From an uncultured Eubacteriales bacterium (lineage in GTDB: Bacteria; Bacillota; Clostridia; Christensenellales; UBA1242), in the NCBI GenBank assembly GCA_948787875.1, contig CAQFKO010000001.1:36038-100037 (forward strand): a stretch of DNA of 64,000 bases, given 5' to 3'. The notes under the pieces are model-generated. The model was not told the DNA's origin. It made no database searches and saw only the letters and a list, made by a program, of their open reading frames with translations. The position numbers and the translations under genes were made by a program. Numbering within the stretch: position 1 is the stretch's first letter; every line of letters starts with the position of its first letter. Of the stretch, positions 32,107-39,574 are shown in pieces.

Positions 32107-32844
32107 TTCCCCTTTTTGACCAGCGATTGCAAACGCTTTTGTATCAGATTTTTTAAATCGTCCGCCTTTTGAAATAAACTGAGCAAAATCTCTGTTTAAA
32201 ACATTAATTTTTCCTCTGTTCAAAATCAAATAGTTTGGTTCTCTGTCCGATGTTTCAGATAAATCAATAGCATCATAGCCAAGTATTGTTGCAATCGCAG
32301 ATGTGTTTCCGTTAAGCAAATTTACAACAACATTATATTCTTCCTTATTTGAGCTTTCTATAAAGTCAATAAAAGTTTGGGCTCTTTCGCTTAAACTTGA
32401 TTTCTTTACATTATAATCAGGGTCGTTTTTGCTGTAAATTATACTGAACATTACCAGCGACCTGCGAACTAAATCTATATAATGTATAATTTTGGGGTCT
32501 TTTAAATAAAACTTTAAAATTCTGTCTTCACTTTCTTTGAAATTGCTGTAAGTAAAATTGAGCGCTATTTGTTTGTCTTTGCTTGAATAAATTCCTTGTC
32601 CGAAATTTCCGTTTCCCACAAAAAACTCATTAGCATCTTCAATCAAAAATTTTTCAATATATATTTTTTCAGTAAACCCTCTGTAATAAAACTCTTGGTT
32701 TTTTAAATCTTCCAAAGTTTTCTTTTGAGGCACTTTTAAATATTCAAATTCTTTTGCTACAACCCCAAACACATTATTTTGAGGATTTTTTGAAAGTGTG
32801 TCAAAAATATTATTAAGTCTTTTATTAAAATCTTGTTTTTCCAT
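32104..32844 (-). CDS. Putative ADP-ribosyltransferase-fold protein
   Basis: With the start at 32844 the protein has 246 residues. The pattern is that of R-S-E-type ADP-ribosyltransferases: YYRGFTE (Arg55), then a FGQGIYSS strand (81-88) followed by KQIALNFTY, and a late GYDAIDLSE ... PNYLILNRGKINVL segment (189-216) like the last strands of phage and toxin ARTs, with Glu197 as the possible catalytic residue. No signal peptide and no delivery domain, so a cytoplasmic target or toxin-like role is possible. The start is set by a perfect promoter whose -10 box is six bases upstream; there is no ribosome-binding site. Assignment is by motif only. Confidence 0.5.
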   Translation of the reverse strand: MEKQDFNKRLNNIFDTLSKNPQNNVFGVVAKEFEYLKVPQKKTLEDLKNQEFYYRGFTEKIYIEKFLIEDANEFFVGNGNFGQGIYSSKDKQIALNFTYSNFKESEDRILKFYLKDPKIIHYIDLVRRSLVMFSIIYSKNDPDYNVKKSSLSERAQTFIDFIESSNKEEYNVVVNLLNGNTSAIATILGYDAIDLSETSDREPNYLILNRGKINVLNRDFAQFISKGGRFKKSDTKAFAIAGQKGE

Positions 32845-32850
32845 GACAAG

Positions 32851-32879
32851 ATTATAACCCATAAGCTTGATTTTGTCAA
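32851..32879 (-). promoter_or_regulatory. Perfect promoter giving a predicted leaderless mRNA
   Basis: On the minus strand TTGACA (32874-32879), a 17-base spacer and TATAAT (32851-32856), then CTTGTC and the ATG at 32844. A longer reading of the gene would start inside the promoter. Confidence 0.85.
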
Positions 32880-32889
32880 TATCGAGCAA

Positions 32890-32915
32890 TTTTAAAAGAC
32901 GGCAACAACCGTCTT
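32890..32915 (-). terminator. Intrinsic terminator of the repeat-protein gene
   Basis: AAGACGG and CCGTCTT (32896-32915) form a seven-pair stem with a six-base loop, just after the stop codon at 32919; only a short T-run follows. Confidence 0.65.
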
Positions 32916-32918
32916 AAA

Positions 32919-34313
32919 TTATTTTTTTGATTGAGTTTTTACAATTTTTTTATGGCTAACAAGCAACCCTTCCAAAGGAGATTTTTCTTCCTCTTTTTTA
33001 GTTTCGGCGTTAACTATATTTTTGGTCTTTTTTGCCACCAACGGAGTCAAATCGCGCATATCTGCGTCTTCCGAAGTTGGCGACAACTTAATTTCTGCCC
33101 TCTTTGGCTTTTGATGTTCCGGCTTGACTTTTTCTACCTTCATTATTCTTGTTGTAACGGTTGGAGTGGCAGGATTTTTTGTTTCTTCGGCTGTCAACTT
33201 AGAAATATCAATTTTGTGAAACATAGGTTCTTGAAGTTCTCTTTCGCCCTCGCTGATTACGCTGTAATCATGGCTGATTTTAGGTGTTTTGGAATTTATT
33301 AATTTTAATTTCAAAGCCAAACTTTTTTCTTTTGGTTTCTTTATTTGTTTTTCGTCGGCAAAATCAAATATAGGCGCTTTATAAATGTTTTGATTAAGGT
33401 TATTGGTTTTCTTTGAATTTTCCTTAGTTGCAACATTTGTTTGAACCGAACCAAGCTGATATTGCTCGCCACTTAAATTAACTATTGTCGTTCCCAAAAC
33501 CGAAGCCTCTTGCCCCTCGATATATTGAGCAACAAAACTGCAATCTTTTGTAAGTGTAAGATTTTCTCTGAAATTTTTCCACCCCACAAATCTAAAAACC
33601 TTTCCATTTTGATTTTGCTTTACAGGCGGAGCAGGCGGAATAATAGGCGTGCCGTATATTGCCGTTCCCGTTGAAACCAACTCTCCGTTGCTGTCTAAAA
33701 ATTTGTAAGTAAACTTTTTTGGAATTGCTTTATAAACCGCATAAACATTTTCATTTTTATAAAATGCGGTAATATCTTTGTCCCACCCTGCAAACACAAA
33801 GGAAAACTCTTTTGAATCCTCTTTCTCAGGCACTACATCACCAAGATATATGCCCGAACCGAAATCTATTTCAAAACTTTTTAACAAAGTTTCTTTGTCG
33901 TCATTATAAACATTAATGTAACACTTGTTTGTTCTTTGCAAAAAAATGGCTCTTACCAAAACATTGTCTTCACTGTCTTTGCCAAACTTTTCCCAGCCCA
34001 AAAACTCATAAGAATATTTGCTGTTTGGTTCTTTGCTTGGAATAGGCAAAAATTCTGTTCCCGAATAGTTAAGGGCTTTGTTTGAATAAACCGTTTTGAC
34101 CTTGTTGTTTGAAAAGAAATCGCCAACAGTTTCACAAGCCTTAAATAACCCATTTTTTATGCTTACAAAAAAACTTTTTACCGTTCTTTTTTTAACATCT
34201 ACCCACCACATAAAAAATAAAGTTATTGCCAGCGCCACAAGCACGCAAGCAGAAAAAGAGGCGGCAAAAACAACCCCGAAATTTGAACCGATTAAACTGA
34301 CAAAATTATTCAT
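32919..34313 (-). CDS. Single-span membrane protein with InlB/Flg_new-type repeats
   Basis: A 464-residue protein (ATG at 34313 after GGTGA; an ATG four codons upstream is possible). One membrane span (about residues 13-35) is followed at once by VDVKKRTVKSF, positive residues that favour the C-terminal part in the cytoplasm. Residues about 70-260 hold degenerate beta-repeats with FLGWEKF, FAGWDKDITAFYKNENVYAVYKA and FVGWKNF motifs, like the InlB B-repeat/Listeria-Bacteroides repeat. The C-terminal 200 residues are Lys/Glu/Pro-rich and probably disordered. Function unknown. Confidence 0.75.
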   Translation of the reverse strand: MNNFVSLIGSNFGVVFAASFSACVLVALAITLFFMWWVDVKKRTVKSFFVSIKNGLFKACETVGDFFSNNKVKTVYSNKALNYSGTEFLPIPSKEPNSKYSYEFLGWEKFGKDSEDNVLVRAIFLQRTNKCYINVYNDDKETLLKSFEIDFGSGIYLGDVVPEKEDSKEFSFVFAGWDKDITAFYKNENVYAVYKAIPKKFTYKFLDSNGELVSTGTAIYGTPIIPPAPPVKQNQNGKVFRFVGWKNFRENLTLTKDCSFVAQYIEGQEASVLGTTIVNLSGEQYQLGSVQTNVATKENSKKTNNLNQNIYKAPIFDFADEKQIKKPKEKSLALKLKLINSKTPKISHDYSVISEGERELQEPMFHKIDISKLTAEETKNPATPTVTTRIMKVEKVKPEHQKPKRAEIKLSPTSEDADMRDLTPLVAKKTKNIVNAETKKEEEKSPLEGLLVSHKKIVKTQSKK

Positions 34314-34415
34314 TAGTTTCACCATTTTTCTTATACTTATATTTTGCTATTTTTTGCGGTAATTGTCAAATAATAAACACACTAAATAATTTTAATTTAA
34401 AGCAGATTTTTTAAA

Positions 34416-34442
34416 CAAAAAAGGCAAGCATTTTAGCTTGCC
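34416..34442 (-). terminator. Intrinsic terminator of serS
   Basis: GGCAAGC and GCTTGCC (34423-34442) form a seven-pair stem, followed on the minus strand by TTTTTTGTTT. Confidence 0.9.
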
Positions 34443-34453
34443 AAAATCATAAA

Positions 34454-35740
34454 CTATTTTTTTGTGTTAATAATGCTTGCCCCACCCATATATGGCCTAA
34501 GAGCTTCTGGAATGGTTATTGAACCATCTGCATTATAATTGTTTTCGAGAACCGCAATAAGCCCTCTTGGACTTGCAACAACGGTGTTGTTGAGCGTGTT
34601 TACCAAATAGTTTCCGTCTTTGCCTTTTGCCCTTATATTAAGCCTTCTTGCCTGAGCATCGCCCAAGGTTGAGCAAGACCCAACTTCAAAATATTTCTTT
34701 TGTCTTGGTGACCAAGCTTCAATATCACAAGACTTAACTTTTAAGTCTGCAAGGTCGCCTGAGCAACACTCTAATGTTCTTACAGGAACATTCATATTTC
34801 TAAATACTTCAACCGTATAGCTCCACATTTTGTTATACCAATCCATAGCTTCTTCGGCTTTGCAAAGCACAACCATTTCTTGTTTTTCAAATTGATGCAC
34901 GCGATATAAGCCTCTTTCTTCAAGCCCGTGAGCCCCGCCCTCTTTTCTAAAACAAGGAGAATAAGATGTTAAAGTTATAGGAAGTTCATCTTCTTTTATA
35001 ATTTGACCCGCAAATCTGCCAATCATTGAGTGCTCGCTTGTGCCGATTAAAAACAAATCTTCATTTTCAATTTTATACATCATGGCGTCCATTTCAGCAA
35101 AACTCATAACGCCTGTTACAACATCACTGTGAATCATGAACGGAGGAATACAAAAAGTAAAGCCCTTGCCAATCATATAATCCCTTGCATAAGCAAGCAT
35201 TGCTTCGTGAAGCCTTGCAATATCTCCCATCAAAAAATAAAATCCGTTGCCACTTGTTCTTCCCGCACTCTCTTTGTCTAAACCGCAAACAGCATCTAAA
35301 ATATCTGCATGATAAGGAATTTCAAAATCATAAACCTTTGGCTCGCCGTATTTTTGATTTTCAACATTTTCACTGTCGTCTTTGCCGATTGGAACGCTTG
35401 AATCAATGATGTTTGGAATTGTCATCATGATGGTTTTTATTTCTTCACTTATTTTTGCCTGTTTTTCTTCAAGTTCTGAAAGTTTTTCTGCGTCTGCTTT
35501 TACTTCTGCTTTAATTTTTTCTGCCTCATCAAACTTTTTTTCTCGCATAAGTTTTCCAACTTCGCCCGAAAGTTTGTTTCGATTTGCCCTAAGTTCGTCA
35601 CCCTCTTGCTTATAAGCACGGTTTTGCTTGTCAAACTCAATAACCTTGTCAACAAGTTCTAACTTTTGGTCTTGAAACTTTTTCTTTATATTCTCTTTTA
35701 CCAAATCAGGATTATTTCTTATTAAATTTATATCAATCAT
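34454..35740 (-). CDS. serS: Seryl-tRNA synthetase
   Basis: Charges tRNA-Ser with serine. With ATG at 35740 (AGGAGAAC six bases upstream) the protein has 428 residues, normal for the family. It has the N-terminal antiparallel coiled-coil arm (about 27-105) that grips the tRNA, class II motif 2 CFRKEGGAHGLEERGLYRVHQF and a motif 3 region NTVVASPRGLIAVLENN. No T-box leader is present in the short upstream region. Confidence 0.97.
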   Translation of the reverse strand: MIDINLIRNNPDLVKENIKKKFQDQKLELVDKVIEFDKQNRAYKQEGDELRANRNKLSGEVGKLMREKKFDEAEKIKAEVKADAEKLSELEEKQAKISEEIKTIMMTIPNIIDSSVPIGKDDSENVENQKYGEPKVYDFEIPYHADILDAVCGLDKESAGRTSGNGFYFLMGDIARLHEAMLAYARDYMIGKGFTFCIPPFMIHSDVVTGVMSFAEMDAMMYKIENEDLFLIGTSEHSMIGRFAGQIIKEDELPITLTSYSPCFRKEGGAHGLEERGLYRVHQFEKQEMVVLCKAEEAMDWYNKMWSYTVEVFRNMNVPVRTLECCSGDLADLKVKSCDIEAWSPRQKKYFEVGSCSTLGDAQARRLNIRAKGKDGNYLVNTLNNTVVASPRGLIAVLENNYNADGSITIPEALRPYMGGASIINTKK

Positions 35741-35767
35741 AAATGTTCTCCTATATAATCTAGCCAT

Positions 35768-35796
35768 ATAATAGCACTTTTATGATTGTTGTGCAA
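35768..35796 (-). promoter_or_regulatory. Promoter of serS
   Basis: On the minus strand TTGCAC (35791-35796), a 17-base spacer and TATTAT (35768-35773), about 28 bases before the start codon. Confidence 0.6.
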
Positions 35797-35823
35797 TAAA
35801 AAAAACTCTAAAATAGAGTTTTT
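35794..35823 (-). terminator. Intrinsic terminator of the hexapeptide-repeat gene
   Basis: AAAAACTCTA and TAGAGTTTTT (35801-35823) form a ten-pair stem with a three-base loop, T-run on the minus strand. Confidence 0.9.
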
Positions 35824-35847
35824 GATTGATGTTATTTATATTTTTTA

Positions 35848-36399
35848 TTAAACTTGTGTGATTTTTTTGATAACCTTGCCCGCTTCGATAACTTCGCCCG
35901 TATCTATTTTTATATTGCCCTCAATGCACGCCCTTGCGCCCACTCTTACACCATTTCCAAGTTCGATTTTAGGCTTGTTTTTTTCGCATGGACCAGCAAG
36001 AATTGTCCCCGCACTTATTTTGCAATTTTTTCCAAGCGTTGCCCCGCAAATAACAGAGTTTGACCCAACCTCACAATGTTCTGAGATATGCGTATTTTTA
36101 AGCATTACACCGCTTCCCATTCTTACAAAATCAGAAAGTTTTGTTCCGCCTTTTACACATGAATATGCCGAAATCGAACAACAAGAACCTATTTCCGAAT
36201 TTTCTATAAACGATGCAAAAACCTTTGTGCCCTTTCCGACTTTGCAATTACTCAAATAAGAATTAGGAAAAATTGTTACATTATCACCGATTTCACACGC
36301 CCCGTCTATTCTTGTATTTTCATAAATAATAACATTTTCGCCAATAGTTGCCTTTGGGTCAATTACCACTCTGTTTTTATTTTTTAAAACAAAATTCAC
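35848..36399 (-). CDS. Left-handed beta-helix (hexapeptide-repeat) protein
   Basis: A 183-residue protein built almost entirely of hexapeptide repeats (IGENVIIYENTRIDGACEIGDNVTI and onward), most like the beta-helix of GlmU and related sugar transferases. The catalytic histidine loop of GlmU (HLSYLGD, NYDG) is absent. The start is GTG at 36399, whose nearest strong ribosome-binding site (GGAGG) is 17 bases away; an ATT codon four codons upstream lies five bases from GGAGG and is a possible rare start. Acyltransferase or scaffold role; undecided. Confidence 0.75.
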   Translation of the reverse strand: MNFVLKNKNRVVIDPKATIGENVIIYENTRIDGACEIGDNVTIFPNSYLSNCKVGKGTKVFASFIENSEIGSCCSISAYSCVKGGTKLSDFVRMGSGVMLKNTHISEHCEVGSNSVICGATLGKNCKISAGTILAGPCEKNKPKIELGNGVRVGARACIEGNIKIDTGEVIEAGKVIKKITQV

Positions 36400-36547
36400 C
36401 TTTTTTATAATCCTTCCCTCCTTTTAGTGTATTGTATGAAAAATAATGAACTTTGTTTAAAAATTTTGTATAGTCATGAAAATATTACTTAAAAAGCTTG
36501 TAAATACCGAAATTTTAATAAATTTAATAAAAATAACTTAAATTTGT

Positions 36548-36576
36548 TTGATTATTTTTTTAAATGTTGTTACACT
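36548..36576 (+). promoter_or_regulatory. Candidate promoter of the HU gene
   Basis: TTGATT (36548-36553), a 17-base spacer and TACACT (36571-36576). TATAGT a few bases later (36581-36586) is another possible -10 box. Confidence 0.5.
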
Positions 36577-36625
36577 ATTTATAGTAAGTAAGCTTTAAAA
36601 AAGCAAATTAGGAGGTATTACTTAT

Positions 36626-36904
36626 ATGAATAAAAATGAATTTTTAAGGACTATTGCAGACAAAACTGATTCGACAATCAAAGATGCAACCGCATTTTAT
36701 GAAGCATTTGTTGAAACCGTTAACGAAGCTATGAAGGCTAATGACAAAATCACATTAGTTGGCTTTGGAACATTTGTTGCAAAACTCAAAAAAGAAAGTG
36801 TTCGTCCAAATCCACAAAAACCGGGTGAAACAATCAGAGTTGCAGCTTGCAAAAATCCACAATTGAAATTCGGTCAAAGTTTTAAAGATGCAGTTAACAA
36901 ATAA
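36626..36904 (+). CDS. hup: DNA-binding protein HU
   Basis: A 92-residue nucleoid protein of the HU/IHF family: MNKNEFLRTIADKTDSTIKDATAF helices, then VGFGTFVAKLKKESVRPNPQKPGE with the intercalating proline on the beta arm, and the C-terminal FGQSFKDAVNK helix. AGGAGG precedes the ATG. Stand-alone gene with its own terminator. Confidence 0.97.
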   Translation: MNKNEFLRTIADKTDSTIKDATAFYEAFVETVNEAMKANDKITLVGFGTFVAKLKKESVRPNPQKPGETIRVAACKNPQLKFGQSFKDAVNK

Positions 36905-36906
36905 TA

Positions 36907-36934
36907 AAAATCCCATTAAGTTGGGATTTTTTTT
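36907..36934 (+). terminator. Intrinsic terminator of the HU gene
   Basis: AAAATCCCA and TGGGATTTT pair around a six-base loop, followed by TTTT. Confidence 0.92.
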
Positions 36935-36966
36935 GTGCCGAAAATTTTATAATAAAAATTGGCAAT

Positions 36967-37002
36967 AAAAAAACGGACAATTTGCTTTTTTAGCATTGCC
37001 CG
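36967..37002 (-). terminator. Intrinsic terminator of the DUF1858 gene
   Basis: CGGACAAT (36974-36981) pairs with ATTGCCCG (36995-37002), one G-U pair; the minus strand continues with TTTTTTTATT. Confidence 0.85.
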
Positions 37003-37026
37003 CTATTTTATTAAATTAAAATATTT

Positions 37027-37239
37027 TTATTTTGATAAAAATTCATTGATTTTTTCTACCATTAAATCAACATCAACACCGTGAACGGCAGCAGCCTCTT
37101 CCAAAGTTTCCATTTGACTCATTGGGCAACCGAAACAATGAAGACCAAAACCCATCAAAACTTCTTTTACGTTTGGGTTAAGATTTAATATTTCTCCGAT
37201 TTGTGTGGTTTTATTGATTTCTACTTTTTTCTTTCTCAT
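37027..37239 (-). CDS. DUF1858 protein (hybrid-cluster-associated redox disulfide type)
   Basis: A 70-residue protein with the DUF1858 pattern: TTQIGEILNLNPNVKEVLMGFGLHCFGCPMSQMETLEEAAAVHGVD. CFGC is the conserved cysteine pair, thought to form a redox disulfide or hold a cofactor. Its ATG overlaps the stop of the long membrane protein gene upstream, so the two are translated together; AGGAGAG precedes it. Confidence 0.93.
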   Translation of the reverse strand: MRKKKVEINKTTQIGEILNLNPNVKEVLMGFGLHCFGCPMSQMETLEEAAAVHGVDVDLMVEKINEFLSK

Positions 37240-39506
37240 TATCTACTCTCCTTATATTTATTCATAGCGTCCATAAGCATCTTTAATTCTTTTTCAATTC
37301 TTTTTGATTGACTTGCGGACAATCCCTCTTCGCTCTTTCTCATAAGTTTTTCTGCTCTTGCAAGAACTTCATTGAATTCTTTTTCCGAATTAATAGTTAC
37401 CTCGTCGTCAAAAACTTGCTTTTTTGGACGACCTCTTTTTTTGCTTAAATCGTTTTCTTGTGTCATAACATCTTTTTCCTTGGTTTTATTTTGAGAAACT
37501 TTTTTTGCTCCCTCCGATTTTGACTTTGGCTCTGACCTTTGAACTTTTGGTTTTGGCTGTGAAACTTTTTGTTTTGGAGTTTCGTTTACAAATTCAAAAT
37601 TTTCGGGATCTTTGAAAGCATTGTAATTTTGTTGAGCTTGCACAAAGTTAGAAGGAACATCTAAGTTTTGAGAAAAATTATTATAGCCGTATTGTGATTG
37701 AATAAAATCTTTTTGGTCAACGTACGCAGGTTGCCCCGACAGATAACTTGCATTGTAAGGGGTTGAATTTGCAGGATTAAAACCGTTAGCATAACTCTCG
37801 TTAGAGTCAAGCATAAATTCTTTTAGCGTGCTTGACCTGCTGTTTCTCCTTGTTATTGGAGCATTGTGTTCTATTACAACGCCACCGTTAGAAAGTTTTG
37901 ATTTTTTTGATTTAAAATCACCAACAATATTTGCAAGTTTTTCTGCCTCTGATTCTTCTTGAACAATAAATTCTTTTTTATTTTGCGTTTCTGGCTCAAC
38001 AGGTTTGATTTCTTCTTTTTCTGGCAATATTTCTGTTTTGGGCTCTTCTATTTCTTCGATTTGCTCTTCTGTTTCCAAACCATTTTGAGAATCTTGAAGT
38101 TCTTCACTTTCTTCTTGCTGAGAAATTTCTTCGTCTTTCTCTGCTTCATAATTGTCTAGTTCTTCAAAAAAATTAAATCCAGAATTTTCAATTTCTTCGT
38201 CTTCTTCATCAAAAATATCATTTTCTTTTGGCTGTTCAAGTTGTTCAAAGTCGTCGTTTTGTTCTTGCTTATTTGATTGCTCCAAATCGCTTTCAATTGT
38301 TTCCTTTTTAACCTCTTCGGTTAAATCGGATTCATTATTTTCAGTTTTTTCCTCTAACTCTTCCTCTATGTCTTCTTGCGAGGGTTCCTCTTCTTTTTCG
38401 GTTTCTGACTCTTGCGCTTTTTTAACGCTGTTCATGTCTTGAATAACACCAAGCACAGTGCTTCCGTTATCTGTGTCAGAAACTATTTTTGAAAGACTTG
38501 GGTCTTCGTCATCTTTTATTACATAATCACTGTCAACATTAATAAATGGCAAAATTTTTGATGTTGAAGGAACTTCGTTTAATGAACTTACATCAATATT
38601 TTTCTTTTTGAAAACATCATATTTGTCTAACACATCTTGCTCTTCTTCGGCATAAAGTTCATTGTTATCTTGCAAAGTTTGCTTACTTTCATTTTCTGCC
38701 TCAACATCATTTTGATTGTCGATTTCGTCTTCCGAACTATTTTTGTTAAATTGATCTTCTTCAAAAGAACTTTCTTGTTTAAGATTTTCTAAGTTGTCAA
38801 AATTATTCAAACTTTTTGTGTCTTCGGTTTTTGATATTTCTTCTTTTACGGCAGAAAAAGGTTCTGCAACTTTTTGTTTTGGTTCAAATTGTTTCTTTTC
38901 AAAAATATCGTCTAAAACATCAATTAGGTCATAGAAAATTTCTATGTCTAATTTATAAAATTGATGTCTTACAATTGTGTAAAGATAATAAAAAATTTTA
39001 AGAACGCAGAAAAACAAAATCGGAAGAACCGAACATTCAACTATAAGCGAAAAAGTAATGGCATTTTCTCCGCCATGATAAGCAAGATTTAAAACCAGCA
39101 AAATAGTTGTGAAAAGCCAAATAAATGATTTCATTAACGACTTGCCTTGATTTAAAACACCGCCACTGATTTCACTATCTAGTGCATCATACCTTGAAAT
39201 ATAATCCGAAGGCTTGCCACTGCTTACGGAAGAAAAGCGCTTCCAGCCCTGAGCAAATCCAACCGAAATTTTCTTAGAATATTTTTTCACTAAATCTGCT
39301 TTATCTGCTATATTTGACTTATTTTTAAGCAAACTATACAATTTTACTGAATTTGTATAAAATTTTCGCTGAAAACTGCAAATAAGCGAACAAACCACCC
39401 ACAGCAAAAATATACCGATTGCAATAAGTGCAAGATACATCATTCTTTGCGGAGTTATAAGACCTACTATAACTTTTATGAGCGTTATTAAATAATCATA
39501 TCCCAT
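37239..39506 (-). CDS. Large membrane protein with acidic disordered region and AT-hook-like motif
   Basis: A 755-residue protein not recognised. Three hydrophobic spans (about residues 18-43, 127-150, 154-177) are followed by a very long Glu/Asp/Gln-rich stretch (about 215-520), an Asn/Tyr/Gln-rich part (about 560-640), and a basic KKRGRPKK motif (689-696) before a C-terminal helix. The acidic tail is probably cytoplasmic and disordered. The RGRP core is that of AT-hooks, which bind the minor groove of AT-rich DNA. AGAGG precedes the ATG. It is first in an operon with the DUF1858 gene. Confidence 0.7.
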   Translation of the reverse strand: MGYDYLITLIKVIVGLITPQRMMYLALIAIGIFLLWVVCSLICSFQRKFYTNSVKLYSLLKNKSNIADKADLVKKYSKKISVGFAQGWKRFSSVSSGKPSDYISRYDALDSEISGGVLNQGKSLMKSFIWLFTTILLVLNLAYHGGENAITFSLIVECSVLPILFFCVLKIFYYLYTIVRHQFYKLDIEIFYDLIDVLDDIFEKKQFEPKQKVAEPFSAVKEEISKTEDTKSLNNFDNLENLKQESSFEEDQFNKNSSEDEIDNQNDVEAENESKQTLQDNNELYAEEEQDVLDKYDVFKKKNIDVSSLNEVPSTSKILPFINVDSDYVIKDDEDPSLSKIVSDTDNGSTVLGVIQDMNSVKKAQESETEKEEEPSQEDIEEELEEKTENNESDLTEEVKKETIESDLEQSNKQEQNDDFEQLEQPKENDIFDEEDEEIENSGFNFFEELDNYEAEKDEEISQQEESEELQDSQNGLETEEQIEEIEEPKTEILPEKEEIKPVEPETQNKKEFIVQEESEAEKLANIVGDFKSKKSKLSNGGVVIEHNAPITRRNSRSSTLKEFMLDSNESYANGFNPANSTPYNASYLSGQPAYVDQKDFIQSQYGYNNFSQNLDVPSNFVQAQQNYNAFKDPENFEFVNETPKQKVSQPKPKVQRSEPKSKSEGAKKVSQNKTKEKDVMTQENDLSKKRGRPKKQVFDDEVTINSEKEFNEVLARAEKLMRKSEEGLSASQSKRIEKELKMLMDAMNKYKESR

Positions 39507-39574
39507 AGTTAACCTCTCTACTATTTAAATATAACATAACGCTTAAAAAAACACTAATAAATTACGCATAAAAA

